Origin: Bordetella parapertussis
Lineage (GTDB): Bacteria > Pseudomonadota > Gammaproteobacteria > Burkholderiales > SG8-41
Reading direction: 5' to 3'
NCBI GenBank assembly: GCA_945901405.1
Contig: CAMDLH010000031.1
Span: 1-43,722, forward strand
DNA length: 43,722 bases
The position numbers and the translations under genes were made by a program. This document shows positions 16,643-24,840 of this stretch, in pieces; position 1 is the stretch's first letter, and every line of letters begins with the position of its first letter. The notes beneath the pieces were generated by a model, which did no database searches, was not told where the DNA came from, and was given only the letters and a program-made list of their open reading frames with translations.

Positions 16643-17641
16643 ATGCCCTTAGCCCTGGTCTCCAAACAATTCATCGCCACTTACGGAGACAAACTCAATA
16701 CCACCGTCAAAAACGCAGGCAAATCACTCACCTTCATGACGCTGCCCGAAGCGCCGGGCGCGCGGCTGTCGCCGGCGGATCGCGACCACGTTGATTGTAT
16801 TTTTCTCGACCGCGACATGCGCTTTAACGAGCAACTGCATGCCGCCTACGCCGATGCGCTGTTGCAAACGAAAAATCTCAAATGGGTGCACTACACCAGC
16901 TCCGGCATCGGCCAGCAATTGCATGTAGCCGAACTAAATGCCAAAGGCGTGATCACCACCAGTTCCACCGGCTCCAATGCCGAGCCCGTCTCGCAGACCG
17001 GCATCACCGGCTTGATGATGCTCGCGCGCGGCTTCGGCAGCCACATCCGCGGACAATGCAAACACGAATGGAATCCACTGCGCGGCGCGGCGCTGCCCGA
17101 TGATCTGCGCGGACAAACCCTGCTGCTGATCGGCGTGGGCGCCATCGGCAAAAAAGTAGCGGCGTACGCGCAAATGTTCGGCCTCAAGGTTATCGGCGTG
17201 CGCCGCGGTGCGCGTGAGGCCGCCGACACTGTTGATGAGTTGCATCCGCCATCGAAGCTGCCCGAACTTTATCCGCGCGCCGACTGGATCATGCTGTGCT
17301 GCCCGCTGACCAAGGATACGGAAAACCTCCTCAATGCCGATGCCTTCAGGCGCATGAAAAAAGGCGCGAAGCTCATCAATATCGCGCGCGGTGAAATTGT
17401 CAACGAAGCCGCGTTGATCGACGCCCTGGGAGGCGGCCCGCTCGGCGGCGCATACCTCGATGCGCACGCACAAGAACCGCTGCCCGCCGATTCACCACTG
17501 TGGGACATGCCTAACGTCATCATCTCGCCGCACAATGCATCCGCCTCGACCGGCAACGAGCCGCGTTGCGCCGAAATGTTCATCGACAACTTTGGCCACT
17601 GGGTGCGCGGCGAACCCATGTTTAACGTGCAGAAATTCTGA
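16643..17641 (+). CDS. D-isomer-specific 2-hydroxyacid dehydrogenase
   Basis: The 332-residue protein has the NAD(P) Rossmann motif in LLLIGVGAIGKKVAAYAQMF. The catalytic set is arginine in INIARGEIVNE, glutamate in AQEPLPADSPLW and histidine in IISPHNASAS. It would interconvert a 2-oxo acid and a D-2-hydroxy acid. The Arg after the last strand of the fold (VIGVRRGAR) hints at NADPH preference. The stop codon overlaps the next start (TGATG at 17639-17643), so it is translationally coupled with the dUTPase-like gene. Confidence 0.92.
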   Translation: MPLALVSKQFIATYGDKLNTTVKNAGKSLTFMTLPEAPGARLSPADRDHVDCIFLDRDMRFNEQLHAAYADALLQTKNLKWVHYTSSGIGQQLHVAELNAKGVITTSSTGSNAEPVSQTGITGLMMLARGFGSHIRGQCKHEWNPLRGAALPDDLRGQTLLLIGVGAIGKKVAAYAQMFGLKVIGVRRGAREAADTVDELHPPSKLPELYPRADWIMLCCPLTKDTENLLNADAFRRMKKGAKLINIARGEIVNEAALIDALGGGPLGGAYLDAHAQEPLPADSPLWDMPNVIISPHNASASTGNEPRCAEMFIDNFGHWVRGEPMFNVQKF

Positions 17642-18321
17642 TGAATAATCCTACAACGGGCATGCTGCTCGCCATGCTCGACCTGCAAGAGAGCATGAAC
17701 CGCAAGATCGACGTCGACTGGCTCGGCAAGCGCCACGCTTACTTGCGCGCGGTGCTGGTCGAGGCCACCGAGGCGCTGGAGCACTACGGCTGGAAGTGGT
17801 GGAAAAAGCAGTCGCCGGACATGGTGCAGTTGCGCATCGAGATGATCGACATCTGGCATTTTGTGTTGTCGGAGTATTTGTTGCGCGCCGGCGGAGACAA
17901 GGCAGCCGCATCCGATGCGATGCTTGGCGAGTGGGCATCGCAACCGATGCTTGATTTTGATGGAGCGCGCTACGAGCTGGCCTCGCTCGACATTCGCCAG
18001 CAACTCGAACTGCTGGCGGCACTCGCCGCCGTGCGGCGGACAAATCTGCCGCTGGTGGCGCTGCTGTTTACGGCTTGCGGGCTGACGCCTGCTGCACTGT
18101 TTCGTGAGTACGTCTCAAAAAACGTGCTCAATCATTTCAGGCAGGATCGCGGCTACAAAAGCGGCGAGTACAAAAAAACCTGGGACGGCGCCGAGGACAA
18201 CGTGCACATGGCTGAAATACTGGAAGCCATGAACGAAGCCGATGAAAAACTGCCGGATGCGTTGTATCGCGCGCTGGCGGCGCGTTATGACGCGCTGAGT
18301 GCGGTAAACAAACTGACGTGA
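17641..18321 (+). CDS. Dimeric (all-alpha) dUTPase-like NTP pyrophosphatase
   Basis: The 226-residue protein fits the dimeric dUTPase family (PF08761, the Trypanosoma/Campylobacter type). It has the first metal helix with EATEALEHYGWKWWKK, the E-x-x-D helix RIEMIDIWHFVLSEYL, and the C-terminal signature FRQDRGYKSGEYKKTWDG followed by EDN. These acidic residues bind Mg2+ and hydrolyse dUTP to dUMP and pyrophosphate. It is unusual in being locked between a hydroxyacid dehydrogenase gene (1-base overlap) and a Bug gene (10 bases), which suggests either a housekeeping gene caught in the operon or a different nucleotide substrate. Confidence 0.85.
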   Translation: MNNPTTGMLLAMLDLQESMNRKIDVDWLGKRHAYLRAVLVEATEALEHYGWKWWKKQSPDMVQLRIEMIDIWHFVLSEYLLRAGGDKAAASDAMLGEWASQPMLDFDGARYELASLDIRQQLELLAALAAVRRTNLPLVALLFTACGLTPAALFREYVSKNVLNHFRQDRGYKSGEYKKTWDGAEDNVHMAEILEAMNEADEKLPDALYRALAARYDALSAVNKLT

Positions 18322-18331
18322 AAGATATACG

Positions 18332-19312
18332 ATGAAAATAAATTGTTGGGTGGCAACGATGACGACCGGCCTGCTGCTCGCGGCAGGCAGCGCGCAGGCT
18401 CTGCAAGGTTATCCATCCAAGCCGGTTCGCTTCATCGTGCCCTACCCGCCCGGCGGCTCCACCGACTACACCGCGCGCGAAATCGCGCCGCGCCTTGCGG
18501 AGATGTGGGGACAGCAACTGGTGATCGACAATCGCGGCGGCGCAGGCAGTCTTATCGGCCATGGCATGGGCGCCACGGCGGCGCCCGACGGCTATACCAT
18601 ATTGCTGGGTACATCCACCGGCCTGTCGATCGCACCCGCGCTGGGTACCAAGCTCGCCTACGATCCTCAAAGGGATTTCACGCCGATCGGGCTGGCAGTT
18701 TACGCGCCCTACATCCTCACTTTGCACTCTTCGATTCCGTCAACAAGCATGAAAGAGTTCATCGACTTTGCCAAAAAGCAGCCCGGCAAACTGAACTACG
18801 GTTCATCCGGCACCGGCACGCCGAACCATCTGGGCGTGGAAATGATGGACATCATGGCCGGTGTGCGTACTGTGCATGTGCCCTATAAGGGCGGCGGCCC
18901 CGCGTTGATCGACCTGCTGGGCGGGCAACTGCAATTTATTTTTTCGGCGATCCCGCAAGTGACCGCGCACGTCAAAAGCGGACGGCTGCGCGCCATCGCG
19001 GTAGGCCACCCCACGCGCACACGCGCGGCACCCGGCCTGCCCGCGGTGGCCGAAACACTGCCGGGCTTTAACAACACCACATGGTACGGCGTGCTCGCGC
19101 CCGCGCGCACGCCGCGCGAGATCGTCGCGCGCATCAATGCTGATCTGAATAAATTGCTCGCGCAGCCCGAATTCGCGCAGCGCATGTTGTTCCAGGGCAT
19201 CGAGGCCGCGCCTGGTACGCCGGAGGCATTGGGCGAGATGATCCGCGCCGAGACCGAGCGCTGGCGCAAGGTCATCAAGAGCGCGGGGATTTCAGCCGAA
19301 GCGATACGCTAG
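18332..19312 (+). CDS. Bug-family periplasmic solute receptor 4
   Basis: The 326-residue protein has a signal peptide (ATMTTGLLLAAGSAQA) and the motifs YPSKPVRFIVPYPPGGSTDY, QLVIDNRGGAGSLIGHGM and KLNYGSSGTGTPNHLGVEM. It starts 10 bases after the dUTPase gene and is the last gene of this plus-strand run. A hairpin at 19365-19402 follows. Confidence 0.92.
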   Translation: MKINCWVATMTTGLLLAAGSAQALQGYPSKPVRFIVPYPPGGSTDYTAREIAPRLAEMWGQQLVIDNRGGAGSLIGHGMGATAAPDGYTILLGTSTGLSIAPALGTKLAYDPQRDFTPIGLAVYAPYILTLHSSIPSTSMKEFIDFAKKQPGKLNYGSSGTGTPNHLGVEMMDIMAGVRTVHVPYKGGGPALIDLLGGQLQFIFSAIPQVTAHVKSGRLRAIAVGHPTRTRAAPGLPAVAETLPGFNNTTWYGVLAPARTPREIVARINADLNKLLAQPEFAQRMLFQGIEAAPGTPEALGEMIRAETERWRKVIKSAGISAEAIR

Positions 19313-19364
19313 CGCGGCGCCAGGGTTGGCGAGAGCCAGCGGCTCCGCCCTGATCACATTCGCC

Positions 19365-19402
19365 CACACACCATCACCCGCGAGGAGCGGGGATGATGTG
19401 TG
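19365..19402. terminator. Hairpin between converging genes, probable bidirectional terminator
   Basis: The left arm cacacaccatcacccgc (19365-19381) and the right arm gcggggatgatgtgtg (19387-19402) pair over about 16 bases with one mismatch and one bulge, around a gagga loop. It sits between the 3' ends of the Bug gene (19312) and the UGSC gene (19415). There is no strong T-run. Confidence 0.5.
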
Positions 19403-19414
19403 CGATTAAATTGG

Positions 19415-19951
19415 TCAGCCTACCTGCCCTTCCATCAGCAGTTTTACAACCTGCGGCGTGATCGTCCTCGCGCGCTCGTCGAGTTGCTCGGGCGTGAGAT
19501 TGGCGATCGGGTGCGGCATTTCCAGAAAACGAAAGCCCTCAAGTCCCCAGGTGCGCGCCATTGCGGCGCCGGTTGCACGGAACACGTGCGTGATGATCGA
19601 GGCGGAAGGAATGCCTTGCTGTTCAAACACGATGCTGTCGAGCACACTGCCCGAGCTGCATGACCCTCAATCGCCTACGCCCGCGACTATCACGTCACAG
19701 TTGGCCTTGTATTCCTCGACGATCTCGGCGTGCGGCGCCGCGCCGGAGCTTTTCTTGCGGCGAATGACGCGCGACTTGGTGCCATGCTCTTTTTCGAGTA
19801 TGTCCGCGATGCGCATCAACAACTGGTCGGAATTGTGTTTGGTGTTATCGATCAACCCCACGCGCAATCCCTTGAGCGACTTCGGCCTTGGTGCGTAAGC
19901 GATACGCCGCCCCGCCACCTCGGTGGTTGGATCAAGTATTTGCACTGTCAT
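19415..19951 (-). CDS. UGSC-family protein with in-frame TGA: probable selenoprotein
   Basis: Two minus-strand frames, in the same phase and separated only by one TGA (19669-19667), form one 178-residue protein. The join reads VIVAGVGD-[TGA]-GSCSSGSVLDSIVF. This is the U-G-S-C motif of the UGSC family, in which the first position is selenocysteine or cysteine, so the TGA falls exactly on the expected residue (position 95). A SECIS-like hairpin follows at once (19661-19632). The N-terminal half has LKGLRVGLIDNTKHNSDQLL, a Rossmann-like strand and helix; the C-terminal half ends in LTPEQLDERARTITPQVVKL. ATG 19951 has an AAGGAGAA site. The gene lies 59 bases after a 344-residue partner gene. The redox role is inferred from the Sec/Cys pair. 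The alternative is a nonsense mutation. Confidence 0.8.
19632..19661 (-). promoter_or_regulatory. Bacterial SECIS-like hairpin after the UGA codon
   Basis: In the transcript, UC-GGGCA pairs with UGCUC-GA (7 bp, one G-U pair) around a GUG loop. Below an AGC/CA internal loop, AUGC pairs with GCAU. The loop begins 20 bases after the UGA, within the known 16-37-base window for bacterial SECIS elements, and its first base is G as the consensus asks. Structure drawn by hand. Confidence 0.65.
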
Positions 19952-20010
19952 GATGCTTTTCTCCTTTCGTTAAAAAATCTGTTCACTGTTCACCCTTCAC
20001 CCTTCACCAT

Positions 20011-21045
20011 TCACGGTCTGCGAATTTCCTTGGTAACGCTTTGTGATCCTGCCTTGCTGCCCCATCCTGGGATAAACGACGATTGCACGCCGGCGATGCC
20101 GCCCGCGGCGACGACGATGAAATCATCGGCGGTTTCCACGATGGGAATCATGTTTTTTTCATCATCCGGCGTTACCGCGCCCGCGACGATGTTGATGCGC
20201 TTCATCTCGGCGACGGAGGTCTTGGAGTTTTCAAAACAGAAGCGCTGCACGTCTTGGCGCGACCAGCCAGCTTTTTTCATCACCAGTTGATGCTCGCCGG
20301 GGAACACCAGCGCGTATTGCGGCTGGCGATTGGTGCCGGCCGAGATGCGCATGTTGGCGCACAGCGTCGTCAGCACGCCTTCGGGCGTGGCAGACAGGCC
20401 ATTGGAGAACTGATGCGGCGCGAACGCGGCGAACACCGTCACGGCGTTTTGCGCAGTGCTGAACCCGCGCGTGGTATGAAGCGGCGGCCATGGGCTGTCG
20501 GTTTCGTTTTCGGCGATACAGAAGCTGTATTTACCGCCGTGCCCCATGCTGCTGCGGTCCAGTTCGCCGGGCAGCGTGCCGATCACGTTACGCATGATGA
20601 GGCGTATCGCGCGGCCGATGGTGGCATTCGCGCGCCAGCCGGGGCTAAACAGATTGTCGCCGGAGTTGATGTCGAGTTCTTTGGCGATCGGGCCGTTCAC
20701 CACCATGAACACCGCCGAGCCGCCGGTGCTGGTGGCCGGGCCGTGATAACCGTATTTCGGGTCGGCAATCGCCTCGACCGCCGCCACGATTACGGGCATG
20801 TATTCGGCCTTGCAGCCCGCCATCACCGCGTTGATCGCGACTTTCTCGGCAGTCACTGAAATCTGCCGGTTCTCGATGAATGCAAGTTGCTGTTGCGGAT
20901 CGATTTTCGCCGCATCCAGCATTGCGGTCACACGATCCGCGGTGGGCGGCACCACGGGCAAGCCGTCCGTCCAGCCATTGGTATAACAAAGATCGATGGC
21001 GCCGCCGAGATCCTGCACCGTATGACGCCGAGCCTTGAGTTCCAT
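20011..21045 (-). CDS. Protein of unknown function, partner of the UGSC protein
   Basis: The 344-residue soluble protein has no signal peptide. Conspicuous motifs are LCYTNGWTDGLPVVPPTADR (residues 19-38), VMAGCKAEYMPVIVAAVEA, a glycine-rich TSTGGSAVFMVVNGP, and PGELDRSSMGHGGKYSFCIA with a possible active-site Cys near 200. The final part, DDFIVVAAGGIAGVQSSF, also looks conserved. I do not recognise a named family. It starts with an AGGGGA site and is followed after 59 bases by the UGSC gene on the same strand, so the two probably act together. The start is 52 bases after the zeta-type toxin gene, so read-through from that pair is possible. Confidence 0.75.
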   Translation of the reverse strand: MELKARRHTVQDLGGAIDLCYTNGWTDGLPVVPPTADRVTAMLDAAKIDPQQQLAFIENRQISVTAEKVAINAVMAGCKAEYMPVIVAAVEAIADPKYGYHGPATSTGGSAVFMVVNGPIAKELDINSGDNLFSPGWRANATIGRAIRLIMRNVIGTLPGELDRSSMGHGGKYSFCIAENETDSPWPPLHTTRGFSTAQNAVTVFAAFAPHQFSNGLSATPEGVLTTLCANMRISAGTNRQPQYALVFPGEHQLVMKKAGWSRQDVQRFCFENSKTSVAEMKRINIVAGAVTPDDEKNMIPIVETADDFIVVAAGGIAGVQSSFIPGWGSKAGSQSVTKEIRRP

Positions 21046-21097
21046 TTCCAGTTCCCCTGATCTATCTGTCGAAGCCGCAGTTTACACAACTACGCGC

Positions 21098-21748
21098 TCA
21101 AGCTGAACCTTGCGAAAATTGCAACGCCGCCGCCACGATGGGTTTTGCCCAGTCGGGCGCGTGCGGCAGAGCGTCCGAGTTGAGTATCCTGCCACGCACC
21201 ATGTGGAGAACCAACACCGGCGCGGGCGCCTTGCCGTCCGCAGGGTCGGCTTCGACGCTGTTGTCGTAGACACGCAGCGCCGCGAGCTTCGGCATAAGCG
21301 AAATCAAGTTCATGCGGCTGTGCTCGAAGCGGCGGCGTATCGCGGCTTCCGGGATATCGTGCCCGCCGCGGCCCACACGCGAACGCACGCGCGCGAGATG
21401 CAGTTCAGGTGACGCGAGGCCTGCGTACCAAACATGAATTTCAACACCTGAATCGGCCGCCCGAGCCAGCGCGCGTGGAATGCTGCTCGCCCCCAGCGTG
21501 GTTTCAAACGCGAAATCCAGACGTTGCTCAATGGCTGTCGTCAAAAAATCAAAACCGCGATGCCACGCCGCGCTATTGGCGTCGGTTTGACTCAGCGCGG
21601 GATTTGCCGCCCGCATTTCGCGCGCGGCCTCATCGGGGTTGTAATAGCTGGCGCCGTTCTCGCGAAACGCTGCGCCGGCGATGCTGCTCTTGCCCGAACC
21701 ATTGACACCCGCCAGCACATAAATGCGTGGCGCCGGCTTTGCGGCCAT
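21098..21748 (-). CDS. Zeta-toxin-like P-loop kinase
   Basis: The 216-residue protein begins with a Walker A motif (IYVLAGVNGSGKSSIAG). YYNPDEAAREMR follows, the substrate Asp region of zeta toxins, and then FAFETTLG. The RVRSRVGRGGHDIPEAAIRRRF segment is the Arg-rich lid seen in zeta-like kinases. Zeta toxins phosphorylate UDP-N-acetylglucosamine and poison cell-wall synthesis; many chromosomal relatives have other roles. The antitoxin-like gene ends 6 bases upstream. The length is shorter than epsilon-zeta toxins but normal for this chromosomal type. Confidence 0.85.
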   Translation of the reverse strand: MAAKPAPRIYVLAGVNGSGKSSIAGAAFRENGASYYNPDEAAREMRAANPALSQTDANSAAWHRGFDFLTTAIEQRLDFAFETTLGASSIPRALARAADSGVEIHVWYAGLASPELHLARVRSRVGRGGHDIPEAAIRRRFEHSRMNLISLMPKLAALRVYDNSVEADPADGKAPAPVLVLHMVRGRILNSDALPHAPDWAKPIVAAALQFSQGSA

Positions 21749-21754
21749 TTTGGA

Positions 21755-22138
21755 TCAGCGGCGTTTGCTTGCGGGCTTGGCAGCGGCCCTCGTTGCAGTC
21801 TTTACCGCGGCCTTGCCCAGTTGCGCTGGCGTGGCGTTGAACGCCGCATCCATGCCCTTGCGCGCGCCCGGTGTTTGCATGCCTGAAAGCAACTCATCGT
21901 ATTCAGCACGCAAATCATGCAAGCTGGGGGTGCGGTCTTTAATCAGCGCCTTGAATTCCTCGTACGAAATCAGCACGGCTTTGGGTTTGTCGTGCCGCGT
22001 GATCGCCACCGCGCCGCCGTGCAGCGCTTGTTCGAGAATCACGCCGAATTCGTTTTTCACGCGCGTGGCGGCAACGGAGGGCACATCGACGAAATCGCCG
22101 CGGCTATTACGGAAGGTCAGATTCGAGTCTGCGCTCAT
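21755..22138 (-). CDS. Phd/YefM-type antitoxin of the zeta-like kinase
   Basis: The 127-residue protein contains VAATRVKNEFGVILEQALHG followed by GAVAITRHDKPKAVLISYEE, the Phd/YefM DNA-binding fold. The C-terminal tail is long and rich in Lys, Ala and Arg (AKPASKRR end), probably disordered and responsible for toxin contact. It sits 6 bases before the kinase gene. The pairing with a zeta-like kinase differs from the classical epsilon antitoxin. Confidence 0.82.
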   Translation of the reverse strand: MSADSNLTFRNSRGDFVDVPSVAATRVKNEFGVILEQALHGGAVAITRHDKPKAVLISYEEFKALIKDRTPSLHDLRAEYDELLSGMQTPGARKGMDAAFNATPAQLGKAAVKTATRAAAKPASKRR

Positions 22139-22258
22139 TGCGGCTCCTTTTGCACGTTTTAGCCATTATAGCCGTATTGTCTCATTCATACAAAACCCAT
22201 CCATGACATAGCCGCGGCGCTAAAAATATTGTTTAAAAACAATAACTTATGAATATCA

Positions 22259-23008
22259 CTATCCCAGCATCTGCCCGCCATCCACCGCGATGGTCTGCCC
22301 CGTGACCCAGCTTGCCGCGCTGCTGGCGAGAAACAGCGCCACGTTGGCGATTTCTTCCGGCGTGCCCAAGCGGCCAAAACGGATGCCGCCGAGCACGGCG
22401 TTATAGAGCGCCGGATCGGTGCTCTTTCTGCGCTCCCAACTGCCGCCGGGAAATTCTATCGACCCCGGTGCGATGCAGTTCACGCGTATGCCTTTGTTCG
22501 CGAGGCTTACCGCCTGCGACAACGTCAGTTGAATCAGCGCCGCCTTGACCGCACCATACGGCGGCGTGCGCGCGCTGGGTTGCAAGCCCGAGATCGATGA
22601 AATATGAATGATCGATCCTTTTGATTTCTCCAGAAAAGGCAGCGCGGCATGCGAGGCGCGCACCGGCGCCATCAGATCGACATTGATGCTCGCCGCCCAG
22701 CCGGTTTCGTCGTCAGTCAAGCCAAAGCCCGACGCATTGTTCACCAGCACGCCGATGCCGCCGAGCGCCTGCGCCGCCGAAGCGACATAATTTTTTACGG
22801 CATTCGCATCGCTCAGATCGCATGCCGCCGCGTGCACATTGTGACCGCACTGCCTGAGTTCGGCTTCGGTGGCGCGCAACGCGCCCTCCCCGCGCGCGCA
22901 GATGGATACGTTCGCCCCGGCACGCGCAAATGTGAGCGCGATGGAGCGGCCTATGCCGCGCGAGCCGCCGGCGATAATTGCGTTACGTCCGTTCAGTTCC
23001 AATTGCAT
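22259..23008 (-). CDS. Short-chain dehydrogenase/reductase (SDR)
   Basis: The 249-residue protein is a classical SDR. The cofactor loop is AGGSRGIGRS (residues 13-22), then VLVNNASGFG, the catalytic serine in IIHISSISGLQ, and Tyr and Lys in PPYGAVKAALIQL. The C-terminal SWVTGQTIAVDGGQMLG is typical. It would oxidise or reduce an alcohol/ketone with NAD(P). It is divergent from the next SDR gene (23125), and the pair shares the intergenic region 23009-23124. Confidence 0.92.
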   Translation of the reverse strand: MQLELNGRNAIIAGGSRGIGRSIALTFARAGANVSICARGEGALRATEAELRQCGHNVHAAACDLSDANAVKNYVASAAQALGGIGVLVNNASGFGLTDDETGWAASINVDLMAPVRASHAALPFLEKSKGSIIHISSISGLQPSARTPPYGAVKAALIQLTLSQAVSLANKGIRVNCIAPGSIEFPGGSWERRKSTDPALYNAVLGGIRFGRLGTPEEIANVALFLASSAASWVTGQTIAVDGGQMLG

Positions 23009-23124
23009 GCGTGCAAGACTCTCCGTGACAAAAGTTATTCAATTTATAAGCCTGGTCCGCCCGGCGACAGGCAAGATAACATCAAATGCGCTACATTTCC
23101 GCAACTGTGATTGACGGAGCACAC

Positions 23125-23901
23125 GTGAGCAATACCGGATTGAGAAAAGGCAACGAATTGGAAGGTCGCGTGGCGCTCGTCACCGGCGCTGCGCGCAACA
23201 TCGGCCGCGCCATTGCACGCTCGCTCGCCGCGGGCGGCGCGGCGGTGATGGTCAACGCACACACCTCGCGCGAAGACGCCGAAAAAACCGTGGCCATGAT
23301 CAAGGCCGATGGCGGCAAGGCAGCTTACTTCATGGCCGATGTCACCGATGTGCCCGCCGTGCAGCAGATGGTCGATGAAACCGTCAAGCAATTCGGCTGG
23401 CTGGATTTTCTGGTTAACAACGGTTCATGGCGCCCGGACATCAAGTTCGAAGACACCACGCTCGAACAATGGCGGCGCGTGCTGTCGGTCACGCTCGACG
23501 GCGCGTTCATTTGCACGCAGGCGTGTCTGCCGCATCTGTTGCGCGCGGGCGGCGCCGCCATCGTCAATATCGGCGGGCTTACCGGCCATCAGGGCGCGTT
23601 TAACCGTGTGCATGTGATTGCCGCGAAGTCGGGCCTCGCGGGCATGACCAAGGGCCTCGCTTATGATTTCGCCGGCAAAGGCATCACTGTCAATTGCGTG
23701 GTGCCCGGCCCCATCGACACCGCGCGCGGCGCGCAGGGCCTGGCGGCGGAGCGCCCTGATCATCGCAAGGCCATACCACTGGTGGGGCGCCGCGGCGAGC
23801 CGGGTGAAATTGGTGCCATGGTGCGCATGTTGTGCGGCCCCGATGCGCGATTTATTACCGGGCAATCGATACACGTCAACGGCGGCGCGTGGATGCCCTG
23901 A
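23125..23901 (+). CDS. SDR-family protein with altered catalytic site
   Basis: The 258-residue protein has TGAARNIGRA (residues 20-29) and LVNNGSWRPD of the SDR cofactor fold and the usual end FITGQSIHVNGGAWMP. The active site is unusual. The serine segment reads IVNIGGLTGHQG, and the YxxxK position reads VHVIAAK, so the catalytic Tyr is replaced by Val. Proteins with such a site exist in the family but their chemistry is unclear. GTG 23125 was preferred over ATG 23086 because of a CGGAG site 6 bases ahead. It is followed after 20 bases by a metallo-hydrolase gene. Confidence 0.88.
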   Translation: MSNTGLRKGNELEGRVALVTGAARNIGRAIARSLAAGGAAVMVNAHTSREDAEKTVAMIKADGGKAAYFMADVTDVPAVQQMVDETVKQFGWLDFLVNNGSWRPDIKFEDTTLEQWRRVLSVTLDGAFICTQACLPHLLRAGGAAIVNIGGLTGHQGAFNRVHVIAAKSGLAGMTKGLAYDFAGKGITVNCVVPGPIDTARGAQGLAAERPDHRKAIPLVGRRGEPGEIGAMVRMLCGPDARFITGQSIHVNGGAWMP

Positions 23902-23921
23902 CTTACAACCTGGAGAGAAAC

Positions 23922-24797
23922 ATGCACACAACGCGTATAGGCGATTTTAAAGTTCAACGCATCACCGAGTTCGAAGGGCCGTTCATAGCACCCGAGGTAT
24001 TTTTCCCCGATTTCGATCCGGATGTGTTGCGCGCGAACCGCGACATGACCGGCCCCAGCCTGATCGATCCGCTCACAGGCAAACTCATCTTCAGCTTTCA
24101 CAGTTTCATCGTCAAGACCGGGCGGCACACGATACTCATCGATTCGTGCATCGGCAATGACAAGGAGCGTCCCACGCGGCCGCAATTTCATCGCTCGAAA
24201 TCTCCCTTCATCGCCGATCTCGCGAGCGCCGGCGTCAAGCCCGAGCAAGTTGATTTCGTGATGTGCACGCATCTGCATTGGGATCATGTCGGCTGGAACA
24301 CACGCCTCGATAACGGACACTGGGTGCCGACCTTTCCCAATGCACGTTACATCATGGCGCGCCGCGAGTTCGAGCACTGGCAAGGCGTGCAGCAACGCGG
24401 CGAGGAATCACCGCACCGCAATGCTTTCGAGGATAGCGTGCTGCCCGTGGTGCGTAGCGGTCAATCGGTGCTGGTCGATGACGACTATGCGATGGAGGAC
24501 GGCTTGTGGTTCGAGCACGCGCCCGGCCACACACCCGGCAACGTGGTGATACATGCGCGCTCGCGAGATGACCGCGCGGTTTTCCTGGGCGACGTGATCC
24601 ACCATCAGATGCAGTTGATGGCGCCCGCGTGGTCCACGCTTGCATGCACTGACAAAGAGTTGTCGCGCAAGACGCGCACGCGGTTGATTGAAGAATATGC
24701 CGAGAACGGCACACGATTGCTGCCGGGGCATTTTCCGTCGCCGACAGCAGGCCGTATCGTGAGGCATGGCGGCGCTTACCGTTACGCCTTCGAGTAG
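23922..24797 (+). CDS. Metallo-beta-lactamase-fold hydrolase
   Basis: The 291-residue cytosolic protein carries the zinc motif THLHWDHVGWNT (HxHxDH, near residue 114), the distal His in FEHAPGHTPGNVVIH, the bridging Asp in AVFLGDVIHHQ and a last His in RLLPGHFPSPTAG. Members hydrolyse esters, lactones, amides or thioesters. The context with dehydrogenases suggests a lactone or ester catabolite. ATG 23922 has a GGAGAG site, and the SDR stop is 20 bases upstream, so the genes are probably cotranscribed. Confidence 0.92.
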   Translation: MHTTRIGDFKVQRITEFEGPFIAPEVFFPDFDPDVLRANRDMTGPSLIDPLTGKLIFSFHSFIVKTGRHTILIDSCIGNDKERPTRPQFHRSKSPFIADLASAGVKPEQVDFVMCTHLHWDHVGWNTRLDNGHWVPTFPNARYIMARREFEHWQGVQQRGEESPHRNAFEDSVLPVVRSGQSVLVDDDYAMEDGLWFEHAPGHTPGNVVIHARSRDDRAVFLGDVIHHQMQLMAPAWSTLACTDKELSRKTRTRLIEEYAENGTRLLPGHFPSPTAGRIVRHGGAYRYAFE

Positions 24798-24840
24798 AAT
24801 CAAACGCATCATTTGACCATCAGGGAAAGAAAATAAAATC

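Noticed and set aside
19415-19645. Two independent small genes in place of one UGSC gene
   Set aside because: They are in the same phase, separated by a single TGA at the motif position, and the second half has no ribosome binding site of its own.
22226-22245. Intrinsic terminator at the AT-rich palindrome attgtttaaaaacaat
   Set aside because: The stem has almost no G-C pairs, so it is unlikely to terminate by itself; it fits better as a relative of the AT-rich repeat.
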